From: Bacteroidota bacterium
GTDB taxonomy: Bacteria > Bacteroidota > Bacteroidia > UKL13-3
DNA: 64,000 nucleotides
Direction of reading: 5' to 3'
NCBI GenBank assembly: GCA_040388375.1
Contig: JAZKBU010000007.1
Coordinates: 429,985-493,984 of the forward strand
Below the pieces are notes generated by a model. That model had not been told where the DNA came from. It searched no databases and worked only from the letters and a program-made list of their open reading frames with translations. The position numbers were made by a program, and so were the translations under genes. This document shows positions 27,548-36,316 of this stretch, piece after piece (the stretch's first letter is position 1; each line of letters opens with the position of its first letter).

Positions 27548-29320
27548 TTGAAAGAGTTAAAAACATTAAATAAATACTTTGTTAAATATAAATGGCATTT
27601 ACTGGCAGGTATAGCCAGTGTTACCATTGCAAGTATTTTTCAAATATTACCGGCAAAATACGTTAGAGAAGCAACCAATTTAGTGGCACAAGCTTTAGAG
27701 CAGGCAAACAAACAAAACAACCACGAAGCACTTTACAACGAGCTATTCAAATTTTCAATACTCATATTAGGCTTCTCCGTTTTAAGAGGCGTGTTTATGT
27801 ATTTCATGCGCCAAACATTAGTAGTAATGAGCAGGCATATTGAATACGATTTAAAAAATGAAATTTACGAAAAATACCAAACCCTTGACATGGAGTTTTA
27901 TCGCCAGAACCAAACAGGCGATTTAATGAACAGGATTAGTGAAGATGTAGGCAGAGTGCGTATGTATATTGGGCCGGCTGTAATGTACACAGTCAATTTA
28001 ATTATAACCTGTGCCATTACCATTTATGCCATGTTTAAAACCAATGTGCCGTTAACCTGGTACACATTAATTCCGTTACCAATTTTATCCATTACCATAT
28101 TCTATGTAAACAATTTAATAGAAAAAAGAAGCGATGCCATACAAGCCAAACTAAGCGATTTAACCAGTTTTGTACAGCAAACATTTTCAGGTATCAGAGT
28201 AATTAAATCATTTGGAATAGAAAAACAATTTGAACAAGAACTCATAAACGAATCAAACGAATACAAAAGCAAACAACTCTCCATGGCCAAAGTGGATGCT
28301 TTGTTTTTTCCCGCTTTGTTTTTCCTGACAGGATTAAGTAATTTGATTGTTATTTTTATAGGAGGTATTTTAGTAGCACAAGGAAAAGAACAAATTGGTA
28401 TTATCCCTGAGTTTATACTGTATGTAAATATGCTTACATGGCCGGTAACCTCACTGGGTTGGGTTAGTTCGCTGGTGCAAAGAGCATCTGCATCACAAGC
28501 AAGAATAAATGAGTTTCTAAATACAGAACCTGCCATTAAAAACAATAGCAATATTCCATTTGAATTCAACCAACAAATAGCATTTAAAAACGTAAGTTTT
28601 ACCTATAACAATAAAACAAACAAAGCCATCAATAACGTTTCGTTTCAAATACAAAAAGGACAAACCTTTGGTATTTTAGGTAGTACTGGAAGTGGTAAAA
28701 CAACCATAACCCAGTTGCTACTGCGTATGATAGAAGTGCAAAGCGGTGAAATATTAATAGATGGTAAAAATATAAACCAAATAAATATAGATGCTTTCAG
28801 AACCCAAATAGCATACGTACCACAAGATGTTTTTCTATTTAGCGATAGCATTAAAAACAACATAGCATTTGGTATCAATAAAAGCGAGATAAGCGAAGCC
28901 AAAATAACAAAGGCAAGCGATAATGCAGCCCTCACAGAAAACATATTACGCATGCCTAACCAGTTTGATACCGTTATTGGCGAACGCGGGGTAACCCTTT
29001 CAGGTGGCCAGAAACAACGAACAGCCATTGCACGTGCGTTAATTAAAAATGCTCCCCTGCTTATTTTCGATGATAGTTTAAGCGCACTCGATACCAAAAC
29101 CGAAACCGAAATATTAGATAATATATACAGGCAAGAACAAAACAAAACCATCATCATTATCAGTCAACGTGTTTCAAGCGTTAAAAATGCCGGTCACATA
29201 CTGTTTTTCGATGAAGGTGAACTAATTGAACAAGGCAATCACAGCGAATTATTACAACTAAAAGGTAGATATGCGGAACTATACGCCAAGCAAATAACCA
29301 ACGAAAATGTTTTTAATTAA
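27548..29320 (+). CDS. ABC exporter half-transporter with degenerate ATPase residues
   Basis: A 590-residue MsbA/MdlB-type half transporter: six membrane helices in the first 320 residues and an ATPase domain from about 340. Walker A is GSTGSGKTT near 378, the signature LSGGQKQR near 484, and Walker B LLIFDD at 504-509. Two catalytic positions are unusual: the residue after the Walker B Asp is Asp509 rather than Glu, and the switch position is Gln540 (IISQRVSS) rather than His. These changes are known from the degenerate site of heterodimeric exporters, yet no second half lies next door. It starts at TTG one base after the YdcF stop. A lipid or glycolipid cargo is possible. Confidence 0.85.
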   Translation: MKELKTLNKYFVKYKWHLLAGIASVTIASIFQILPAKYVREATNLVAQALEQANKQNNHEALYNELFKFSILILGFSVLRGVFMYFMRQTLVVMSRHIEYDLKNEIYEKYQTLDMEFYRQNQTGDLMNRISEDVGRVRMYIGPAVMYTVNLIITCAITIYAMFKTNVPLTWYTLIPLPILSITIFYVNNLIEKRSDAIQAKLSDLTSFVQQTFSGIRVIKSFGIEKQFEQELINESNEYKSKQLSMAKVDALFFPALFFLTGLSNLIVIFIGGILVAQGKEQIGIIPEFILYVNMLTWPVTSLGWVSSLVQRASASQARINEFLNTEPAIKNNSNIPFEFNQQIAFKNVSFTYNNKTNKAINNVSFQIQKGQTFGILGSTGSGKTTITQLLLRMIEVQSGEILIDGKNINQINIDAFRTQIAYVPQDVFLFSDSIKNNIAFGINKSEISEAKITKASDNAALTENILRMPNQFDTVIGERGVTLSGGQKQRTAIARALIKNAPLLIFDDSLSALDTKTETEILDNIYRQEQNKTIIIISQRVSSVKNAGHILFFDEGELIEQGNHSELLQLKGRYAELYAKQITNENVFN

Positions 29321-29346
29321 TGCCATGTGTTAAAATGAGTACAAAG

Positions 29347-29390
29347 TGTGTACAAAATATTTTGTAAACATGGCTTTGGTGGCTATTTTG
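29347..29390 (+). promoter_or_regulatory. Bacteroidota-type promoter with overlapping palindrome, upstream of the PUR-like gene
   Basis: TTTG at 29361-29364, a 19-base spacer and TATTTTG at 29384-29390 match the Bacteroidota housekeeping promoter apart from one missing base in the -7 box. The predicted transcript start is about 20 bases before the ATG at 29417. The -33 box lies inside a 16-base perfect palindrome, TACAAAATATTTTGTA at 29351-29366, with three further outer pairs (TGT/ACA), so a dimeric regulator could bind there. Confidence 0.65.
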
Positions 29391-29416
29391 CGAAAGTTTA
29401 ATTACGGAAAAGACTT

Positions 29417-29734
29417 ATGGACGATTTTGAAAAAAAAGATAATCAGGAAATTTATTCTAAAAAAATAAGGGCTGGAAAAAGAACCTATTTTTTTGATGTT
29501 AAATCTACAAAAGCTAACGACTACTTTATAACCATTACTGAAAGTAAAAAAAGAATGGAAGACGGTACTTTTGTAAAACATAAAATATTCTTATACAAAG
29601 AAGATTTTAATAAATTTACAGAAGCCCTTGTTGAAACAGTAGATTATGTAAAATCAGACTTAATGCCTGAGTACAACTTTGACGAATTTACAAGAGAAGA
29701 TTATAAATCAGGTTCAGAAGGACAAGAAGCTTAA
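29417..29734 (+). CDS. DUF3276 / PUR-alpha-like nucleic-acid-binding protein
   Basis: A 105-residue protein with one PUR-type repeat: KIRAGKRTYFFDVKSTKAND, YFITITESKK and HKIFLYKEDFNKFTEAL. This strand-strand-strand-helix pattern is the DUF3276 family, common in Bacteroidota and related to eukaryotic Pur-alpha, which binds single-stranded DNA and RNA. The Borrelia homologue BpuR is a post-transcriptional regulator. An acidic C-terminal tail follows the domain. It is monocistronic, with its own promoter. Confidence 0.88.
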   Translation: MDDFEKKDNQEIYSKKIRAGKRTYFFDVKSTKANDYFITITESKKRMEDGTFVKHKIFLYKEDFNKFTEALVETVDYVKSDLMPEYNFDEFTREDYKSGSEGQEA

Positions 29735-29746
29735 TAAAAATATTAC

Positions 29747-29777
29747 TTGATAAAAACAGCTTTATGCACTTTATTTG
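29747..29777 (+). promoter_or_regulatory. Possible promoter of the lipoprotein gene at 29820
   Basis: TTG at 29747-29749 and TTTATTTG at 29770-29777 are spaced 20 bases apart. The -7 box has one mismatch to TAnnTTTG. The predicted start would leave a leader of about 35 bases. The match is weaker than the other promoters in this window. Confidence 0.35.
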
Positions 29778-29819
29778 TAATCTATTCACGCAAAAAATAA
29801 TAAAACAATATAAATAAAC

Positions 29820-30812
29820 ATGAAAAATCTATTTAAATCAATAGCAATGCTAGTAATAGCTGGAAGCTTATTTGCTTCATGCTCAAAAGATGGCGATTCA
29901 GCAACTACTGCCACTACAACAGGAACAGTTGGCGATCCAACATTAACAATTACACCAACAGCTCCGGTTTCTGTACGTTTTAACGATACAATTAAAATTG
30001 GAATTACAGCTACTCCGGCAACAGGTGCTAAAATTAAAGGTATTGTTATTAGCCGTGTAGTAGCAACAGGTCTTCCAAAAATAGTTTATGGCGATTCATC
30101 TAGCACAAGTTTAGGTGATGGTGCAATTACAAGAAACTTCAATGATATCATTATAAATACAACCGGAAATATCACCGATAATATCGTTTATACTATTATA
30201 ATAACAGACGATAAAGGTAAAACAGCTTCAAAAACAGTTACGGGTCAAATTATTGGTTTATACAGTTCAGGACAATTCTTATTAGGAGTTCCTGCCAATA
30301 CAACCAACTTAAACAGATTCTTTGGATTTGATGGTTCACAGTCTAAAACAGTTAAATTATTTAAAGCAGGTGTTGCCACAGCTCCAGACGTTCCTAGTAC
30401 TGCAGATTCAGCAACCAGAGCTCGTTTCAATGCTGATAAAATAGATATTTTATATTTTTATAATTCAGCTGGTGGTATTAGTCATGCTATTTATGCCCCA
30501 AGCTACGCATTTGCGAGTAACAGCGGATGGGAAACTGAAATTTCAAACTGGCCTACAGGATTAGCAAAAGGTACTTTATTAAAAGTAACTACATTGTCAC
30601 AATCACAATTTGAAGCTCCTGATTTTAACGTAGAAGAAACTATCAAAGGAATTGACTTTACTTCAGCAACTACAGATAGAATAGTTAATTTAGCTATTGG
30701 TCAAGTAATAGGTATTAAAACTGTTGATGGAAAACGTGGTTTATTAGCTGTAATACAGGTAAGTGCCGGTACTACAGGTCAAATTACCTTTGAAACAAAA
30801 TGGTTTAAATAA
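29820..30812 (+). CDS. Exported lipoprotein of unknown function
   Basis: A 330-residue protein with a lipoprotein signal peptide (SLFASC, Cys21) followed by a Ser/Thr/Ala-rich linker. Residues 45-145 look like an Ig-like or cadherin-like beta domain (APVSVRFNDTIKIGIT ... YTIIITDDKGKTASKT). The second half carries LLGVPANTTNLNRFFGFDGS, reminiscent of Bacteroidota surface lipoproteins without assigned function. It is expected in the outer membrane. Codon use is more regular and T-ending than its neighbours, as in a well expressed gene. A terminator follows. Confidence 0.7.
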   Translation: MKNLFKSIAMLVIAGSLFASCSKDGDSATTATTTGTVGDPTLTITPTAPVSVRFNDTIKIGITATPATGAKIKGIVISRVVATGLPKIVYGDSSSTSLGDGAITRNFNDIIINTTGNITDNIVYTIIITDDKGKTASKTVTGQIIGLYSSGQFLLGVPANTTNLNRFFGFDGSQSKTVKLFKAGVATAPDVPSTADSATRARFNADKIDILYFYNSAGGISHAIYAPSYAFASNSGWETEISNWPTGLAKGTLLKVTTLSQSQFEAPDFNVEETIKGIDFTSATTDRIVNLAIGQVIGIKTVDGKRGLLAVIQVSAGTTGQITFETKWFK

Positions 30813-30834
30813 CATCTGAACAAATTATTTAATA

Positions 30835-30868
30835 AAAACCGCTTCAAAACTGGAGCGGTTTTTTTATT
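30835..30868 (+). terminator. Rho-independent terminator after the lipoprotein gene
   Basis: AAAACCGCTTC pairs with GGAGCGGTTTT (one T-G wobble) around a short loop, followed by a run of Ts and TTATTTT. It starts about 20 bases after the stop and is the strongest hairpin between the lipoprotein and pfkA. Confidence 0.8.
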
Positions 30869-30916
30869 TTATACATTATAGTAATTACATTTACACTCCA
30901 TAATAACAAAGAAATC

Positions 30917-31894
30917 ATGAAAAAAATTGCTGTATTTACATCCGGAGGCGACTCCCCAGGAATGAATGCTTGCGTTAGAGCTGTTGTAAGAACGGCCATA
31001 TTTCACAATATAGAAGTAGTAGGAATAATGCGAGGATACCAAGGTATGATAGAAGGTGGCGATAACTTTGTTCCACTTACATCACGTTCAGTTGGAAACA
31101 TTATTCAACGAGGCGGAACCATTTTAAAAACTTCAAGAAGTCAAGAATTTATGACCGCAGAAGGCCGTAAAAAAGCCTACGAAAATTTAAAAGTCCACGG
31201 CATAGAAGGTATAGTTTGTATTGGCGGTAATGGTACATTTACAGGAGCCGAAATATTTTACAACGAATACAAAATTCCTTCCGTTGGTGCACCGGGAACT
31301 ATTGACAACGATTTATACGGAACCGATTTTACTATTGGTTTCGATACAGCTATCAACACCGCGGTAGATGCAATTGATAAAATAAGGGATACTGCCGAAT
31401 CGCACGGAAGAGTTTTTTTTGTGGAAGTAATGGGCAGAGAAGCCGGTTTTATAGCATTGGCTTCAGGCATTGCCGGAGGAGCTGAAATAGTGTTACTACC
31501 CGAAGTAAAAGAAAGCCAAACAGAAATGATTGACTTTTTTAAACTACAAAGTAAAAGTAAAAAATCGTTTACCATAGCCATAGTAGCCGAAGGAAACGAA
31601 GAAGGCGGAGCCATGGCAATGGTTGAAAAAGTAAAACAACAAATTGCTGATTTCGATCCACGCGTAGTTATTTTAGGGCATATTCAGCGAGGTGGTTCAC
31701 CATCCGCTTACGACAGAGTATTGGCATCGCGTTTAGGAAATGCAGCAGTTGAAGCCCTTATGCACGGGCATAAAAACGAAATGGTTGGACTCGTTCATAA
31801 CCAAATTTCATTTACCAGTTTTTACGATGCAATCCATAAAACAAAACCACTTAATCCGGGATTACTAAAATTAATTGATATATTTAATTGCTAA
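30917..31894 (+). CDS. pfkA: 6-phosphofructokinase
   Basis: A 325-residue phosphofructokinase, the size of the bacterial ATP-dependent enzyme. TSGGDSPGMNA at the N-terminus binds the phosphate donor, GTIDNDLYG near 126-134 contains the catalytic Asp, and GHIQRGGSPSAYDR binds fructose 6-phosphate. The usual IGGDGS loop reads IGGNGT: Asn105 stands where E. coli has Asp103, a residue involved in Mg binding, while the following Gly that marks ATP rather than pyrophosphate use is kept. It may be a non-standard paralogue. It phosphorylates fructose 6-phosphate in glycolysis. Confidence 0.9.
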   Translation: MKKIAVFTSGGDSPGMNACVRAVVRTAIFHNIEVVGIMRGYQGMIEGGDNFVPLTSRSVGNIIQRGGTILKTSRSQEFMTAEGRKKAYENLKVHGIEGIVCIGGNGTFTGAEIFYNEYKIPSVGAPGTIDNDLYGTDFTIGFDTAINTAVDAIDKIRDTAESHGRVFFVEVMGREAGFIALASGIAGGAEIVLLPEVKESQTEMIDFFKLQSKSKKSFTIAIVAEGNEEGGAMAMVEKVKQQIADFDPRVVILGHIQRGGSPSAYDRVLASRLGNAAVEALMHGHKNEMVGLVHNQISFTSFYDAIHKTKPLNPGLLKLIDIFNC

Positions 31895-31899
31895 CAGCA

Positions 31900-31921
31900 T
31901 ACCCCATTATTAAAATGGGTA
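31900..31921. terminator. Weak hairpin between convergent pfkA and the Sua5-type gene
   Basis: CCCATT at 31903-31908 pairs with AATGGG at 31914-31919, with two further outer A-T pairs and one bulged C. The loop has 5 bases. There is no clear T tract, so terminator function is uncertain, but the position between two convergent stops 36 bases apart is right. Confidence 0.35.
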
Positions 31922-31930
31922 AGTATTAAA

Positions 31931-32887
31931 TTATTGAATACTTGCCCGTTTTAACCTATCGTTGATAGCAAAGCCAAGTCCTTTATTAGGGAATCTTTCA
32001 GCCAATATAATATCCAAATCCAACTCATCTATTTGTTGCATAGCCGCAAACAAATTACTGGCTGCCTCTTCTAAATTATTGTTTTCCGATAATACAAATT
32101 GGTGCGCAGCAGGCACATCACCAATAAAAGAAGAGAAAGAAATAATACCCACCCTGTTTTTATTATAAGCAAGATACGCTTGCTGTAAATCATCAACCAC
32201 TAACAGTTTATGATTAGGAGCATAATGTTTGGTAAGCATACCCGGGGCTACAACCTTATTATCCTTATTAGCTACAGCTATTTTTTTACCCAAAACAGCT
32301 TCAATCTCTTCAATAGCCAATCCGCCAAAGCGCAATACCATTGGCTCCTCTTCCAAAAACGATACAATGGTCGATTCCAAACCAACAGTACAATTACCCC
32401 CATCTAAAATATAATCTATTTTATTACCCAGATTCTTTGCCACATGCAAAGCACTCGTTGGGCTCACAAATCCGCTTGGGTTGGCACTTGGTGCAGCCAA
32501 AGGAAAATCAAGTAATGCTAATAACTGTAATGTTAATGGATGATTAGGTACCCTGATAGCAACCGCTCCGGTACCTGCAGTTACCACATCAGGTATATAC
32601 TCATTAGCCTTTACAACCAATGTTAACGGACCTGGCCAAAAATGAGTACTTAGTTTTTTTGCCTCAGCAGGAATGGTTAAACCCCAGTTTTCAAAACGCA
32701 ACAATGAGTTACTATGAATAATAAGCGGGTTAAACTGAGGCCTGTTTTTTGTTTTATAAATATTTAATACTGCAGAAGTATTAAAAGCATTTGCTGCCAA
32801 ACCATATACGGTTTCAGTGGGTATGGCTACTAACTTATTATCAGTAAGCAGTTCAGCCGCAAATGCTATATCAGTTCCTATTTGCAA
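31931..32887 (-). CDS. L-threonylcarbamoyladenylate synthase, Sua5 type
   Basis: A 318-residue Sua5/YrdC-family protein. The N-terminal 200 residues form the YrdC domain (VAIPTETVYGLAANAF, IYKTKNRPQFNPLIIH, FWPGPLTLVVKA, AAPSANPSGFVSPT), and the remaining 110 match the C-terminal domain that distinguishes Sua5 from TsaC. It makes threonylcarbamoyl-AMP from Thr, bicarbonate and ATP, for t6A37 of ANN-reading tRNAs. The start appears to be TTG at 32887, giving a 6-base gap from the upstream kinase gene. A second, shorter family member is at 37400. Confidence 0.9.
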   Translation of the reverse strand: MQIGTDIAFAAELLTDNKLVAIPTETVYGLAANAFNTSAVLNIYKTKNRPQFNPLIIHSNSLLRFENWGLTIPAEAKKLSTHFWPGPLTLVVKANEYIPDVVTAGTGAVAIRVPNHPLTLQLLALLDFPLAAPSANPSGFVSPTSALHVAKNLGNKIDYILDGGNCTVGLESTIVSFLEEEPMVLRFGGLAIEEIEAVLGKKIAVANKDNKVVAPGMLTKHYAPNHKLLVVDDLQQAYLAYNKNRVGIISFSSFIGDVPAAHQFVLSENNNLEEAASNLFAAMQQIDELDLDIILAERFPNKGLGFAINDRLKRASIQ

Positions 32888-32893
32888 GATAAC

Positions 32894-33505
32894 TTAAAAC
32901 AATCCGTTTAGCTCAGCCTGTATTTTATCAATTACTTTACCTAAATCCTCAGGGCGTTCAGCATAGTTCAAATCATCCACCTCAATAATTAAATGACGGG
33001 GTTTGTAAGTGCTAATCCATGCTTCATAGCGCTCATTCAAACGTTTCAAATAATCCAAACGAATACTGTCTTCATATTCGCGGCCCCTTTTCTGGATATT
33101 ATTAACCAAAGTGGGAATAGAAGCCCTCAGGTAAATCATTAAATCAGGCGCTTTAATAGTATGGTTAAGCGATTCAAACATTTTTTGGTACGTTTCAAAA
33201 TCGCGCGTACTCATTAAACCCATTGAGTGTAAGTTAGGTGCAAAAATATTAGCATCCTCATATATCGTTCTATCTTGAATAATATTCTTTTTACCCTTTT
33301 GTAATTGTAAAATGGTGCTGTACCTGCTATTTAAAAAATAAATTTGCAAATTAAAACTCCAGCGTTGCATATCCTCATAAAAATCAGATATGTAAGGATT
33401 GTCCTCTACATCTTCATAATGAGGTTCAAAGTTGTAATGTTTACTTAAAAGCGTAGTTAGAGTTGTTTTTCCCGACCCAATATTTCCAGCAATAGCTAAA
33501 TGCAT
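32894..33505 (-). CDS. Deoxynucleoside kinase
   Basis: A 203-residue kinase of the deoxynucleoside kinase family. The P-loop is GNIGSGKTT at residues 7-15, the substrate-binding and catalytic block is QDRTIYEDANIFAPNL, and the lid region has KRGREYEDSIRLDYL. It phosphorylates deoxyadenosine, deoxyguanosine or deoxycytidine in nucleotide salvage; the exact base preference is not evident. It is first in a two-gene minus-strand operon with the Sua5-type gene and shares a 153-base divergent intergenic region with the LptF/G gene. Confidence 0.88.
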   Translation of the reverse strand: MHLAIAGNIGSGKTTLTTLLSKHYNFEPHYEDVEDNPYISDFYEDMQRWSFNLQIYFLNSRYSTILQLQKGKKNIIQDRTIYEDANIFAPNLHSMGLMSTRDFETYQKMFESLNHTIKAPDLMIYLRASIPTLVNNIQKRGREYEDSIRLDYLKRLNERYEAWISTYKPRHLIIEVDDLNYAERPEDLGKVIDKIQAELNGLF

Positions 33506-33658
33506 ATTTTTTCCTAATTTAATAAGTCACGAGTTTAGAGTATTAACAACAAATGATTTAAACACAGTTTCAACAAAACAATTTTTACGGTATAGTTATT
33601 GAAAACATAGTAAGTTAACATGGCAAAATATATTACTTTGCGCAATCATTTTTACTGA

Positions 33659-35083
33659 ATGAAAAAACTTAATAAATTAATTGTAGGCAGCTTTTTCCGA
33701 ACCTTCTTCCCCACCTTTGTGGTAGTTATGTTCATATTACTCATGCAGTTTGTTTGGTTATATGTTGATGAATTAATTGGTAAAGGTTTAGATTGGCAGG
33801 TTATAGCCGAGTTACTTTTCTACTGGTCAGCCTCACTTATTCCGCAAGCCATGCCATTAGCAGTTTTATTGGCTTCCATTATGACATTTGGTAACTTAGG
33901 CGAAACCTACGAGTTAGTTGCCGCAAAAGCAGCAGGGGTTTCCATCTGGAAAATGTTCCGCCCCATGTACACCGTTATGTTAGGAGTAGCCATTTTTGGT
34001 ATTTTTGTTTCCAATATATTAATTCCTGAAGCCAATTTAAAAAGCCGTTCCCTGTTATATGATGTAAGAGAAAAGAAACCCGCACTGGCCATTACCGAAG
34101 GCGTATTTTACAGCGGTATTCAAGGTATAACATTACGCATAGGCAAAAAAAATAAAACAACCCAGGAAATGCATGACATTATTATTTACGACAGGCGTAA
34201 TAATATGAACCATGCAACAGTTATATCAGCACAAAAAGGCACCATGACCCTAAGTGAAGATGGACGGTTTTTATTTTTCACCCTATATGAAGGTGCCCGA
34301 TATGAGGAAATGGAAACACAAAAAGATTATTACAGAACTTTTCCTCACGCTACTACGTATTTTAGTAAAGAAAAAATAACTTTCGATTTAGCCCTGTTTA
34401 AATTTAACAGAACGGACGAAGATTTATTTAAGCACAATTACGAAATGCTAAACATTATGGAATTACAATATTACAGCGACTCTATAAAGACAGTAAAATA
34501 CAGAAAGGCCATTGAACTAAAAGAGTTTGTAAAACCATACTATTACTGGCTAAAAAAAGATTCCGTACAAAGTGCTATGGCATTTGCCCCAATAGTTGAT
34601 ACAGCAAAAACCATTTTAGGGTTAATTCATCCATCAGTTAAGAATAATATTATTACCAGTGCAGAGAGTAATGCACGCGCTATTAAAAACATAGTAGCCT
34701 ATTCCGTTAACGAACGTCAGGATATAAAAAAGAGCGCAGCCCGTTACGATATAGAATGGCATAAAAAATTAGTACTAGCCATAGCCTGTATAGTTATGTT
34801 TTTTATTGGTGCGCCATTAGGTTCCATTATACGCAAAGGCGGTTTTGGTTTACCCGTAGTAGTATCCATACTATTATATTTAACCTACCACATTATTTCG
34901 TTAAGTGGCGAAAAAGCAGCCAAAACAATGGCTTGGTCACCCTTTTCAGGTATTTGGATTGGTGTAATCATATTAACCCCATTAGGTTTCTTTCTAACCT
35001 TTCAGGCAAGTAACGATAGTGCCTTGTTTGATAAATCAGCATACGTTAGTTTAATAAAACGTTTTTCAAAAAAACAAAAATAA
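33659..35083 (+). CDS. LptF/LptG-family permease (YjgP/YjgQ)
   Basis: A 474-residue membrane protein with the LptF/LptG plan: three helices in the first 130 residues (FVVVMFILLMQFVWLYV, LIPQAMPLAVLLASIMTFG), a periplasmic beta-jellyroll of about 230 residues, and three C-terminal helices (FFIGAPLGSIIRKGGFGLP). LptF and LptG with LptB pull lipopolysaccharide out of the inner membrane. Bacteroidota often have the two permeases at separate loci; only one is present here. It lies 5 bases before a glycosyltransferase gene. Confidence 0.87.
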   Translation: MKKLNKLIVGSFFRTFFPTFVVVMFILLMQFVWLYVDELIGKGLDWQVIAELLFYWSASLIPQAMPLAVLLASIMTFGNLGETYELVAAKAAGVSIWKMFRPMYTVMLGVAIFGIFVSNILIPEANLKSRSLLYDVREKKPALAITEGVFYSGIQGITLRIGKKNKTTQEMHDIIIYDRRNNMNHATVISAQKGTMTLSEDGRFLFFTLYEGARYEEMETQKDYYRTFPHATTYFSKEKITFDLALFKFNRTDEDLFKHNYEMLNIMELQYYSDSIKTVKYRKAIELKEFVKPYYYWLKKDSVQSAMAFAPIVDTAKTILGLIHPSVKNNIITSAESNARAIKNIVAYSVNERQDIKKSAARYDIEWHKKLVLAIACIVMFFIGAPLGSIIRKGGFGLPVVVSILLYLTYHIISLSGEKAAKTMAWSPFSGIWIGVIILTPLGFFLTFQASNDSALFDKSAYVSLIKRFSKKQK

Positions 35084-35088
35084 AGTAC

Positions 35089-36294
35089 ATGAATATTTTA
35101 CAAATAACGCCACGTTTTCCTTGGCCTTTAAAAGATGGGGGTGCACTATGCTACTACAACTATTCAAAAGGTTACGAGCAAGCTGGAATTAATTTAACAA
35201 TAGCCTCGTTAAATACTTCAAAACACTTTATAACCTACGATGAATTACCAGAGCATGTAAAAGCATTAGGCGATATACATTTAACCTTTGTCGATAACCA
35301 GATAAAACCCGTTGATGCATTTTTAAATTTATTCAGCGATGATTCATACCACGTACAAAGATTTGTTTCCAAAGAATTTGAAGAACAACTAATAGAATTA
35401 TGTCAGACAAAAACATTTGATGTAGTAGTATTTGAAACCATTTTTGTAGCACCGTATCTGGACATTATTCAAAAGTATAGCAAAGCAAAATGCATATTGC
35501 GACAACACAATGTGGAGTACCAAATTTGGCAATCATTAGCCAATATAGAAACCAACATAGTAAAAAAATGGTACCTGAATTTATTAGCCAAACGACTGTA
35601 TAAATTTGAAGTAGAACAGTTAAATAAGTTCGATGGCATTTTAGCTATTACCGTACAAGATGCCAATTCGTTTAGAAGCACAGGATGTAAAAAACCAATA
35701 CACATTTCACCTTTCGGTATCAATTTAGAAAAATTAGTAGTTGATAATTCACAACTTGAGATGCCAAGCCTTTTCCATATTGGCTCTATGGATTGGATGC
35801 CTAATCAGGAAGCCATGAAATGGTTTATTCAAAACGTTTGGTACGACATCAGTCAGAAATATACCGAGTTAAAATTTTACCTGGCAGGGCGTAATATTCC
35901 AACCTCATTTTTTGATTACAACAACCAAAACCATATTGCTGTTTTAGGTGAAATTGATGATGCTATTCGTTTCATGAACGAAAAAGCCATTATGGTAGTA
36001 CCCCTGTTTTCAGGTAGCGGAATACGAGTAAAAATACTCGAAGGAATGGGGCTTGGTAAATGTATTATATCAACCACACTCGGTGCCCAAGGTATAGAAG
36101 TAATAGATGGTATACATATATTAATAGCCAATACAGCCGAAGAGTTTAAAGAAAAAATAAGCTACCTGATAGATAATCCGGACGAAATAACAAAGATTGG
36201 AAACAAAGCTTTAGAGTTGGCTAAAGAAAAATACGACAACAAAAAAATAATAGCGAATACCTTACAGTTTTACGAAAGCATAAACAAAATCTAA
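35089..36294 (+). CDS. Glycosyltransferase family 4
   Basis: A 401-residue GT-B glycosyltransferase. The start ILQITPRFPWPLKDGGALCYYNYSKG is the glycine-rich acceptor loop. LRQHNVEYQIWQSL is typical of this branch, and the donor half has FHIGSMDWMPNQEAM and PLFSGSGIRVKILEGMGLGK. It is just downstream of the LptF/G gene, a position consistent with a role in lipopolysaccharide core or another surface glycan, but away from the main glycan locus. The sugar donor is unknown. Confidence 0.87.
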   Translation: MNILQITPRFPWPLKDGGALCYYNYSKGYEQAGINLTIASLNTSKHFITYDELPEHVKALGDIHLTFVDNQIKPVDAFLNLFSDDSYHVQRFVSKEFEEQLIELCQTKTFDVVVFETIFVAPYLDIIQKYSKAKCILRQHNVEYQIWQSLANIETNIVKKWYLNLLAKRLYKFEVEQLNKFDGILAITVQDANSFRSTGCKKPIHISPFGINLEKLVVDNSQLEMPSLFHIGSMDWMPNQEAMKWFIQNVWYDISQKYTELKFYLAGRNIPTSFFDYNNQNHIAVLGEIDDAIRFMNEKAIMVVPLFSGSGIRVKILEGMGLGKCIISTTLGAQGIEVIDGIHILIANTAEEFKEKISYLIDNPDEITKIGNKALELAKEKYDNKKIIANTLQFYESINKI

Positions 36295-36316
36295 GCGTAT
36301 ACTTTAGCGTTACATT

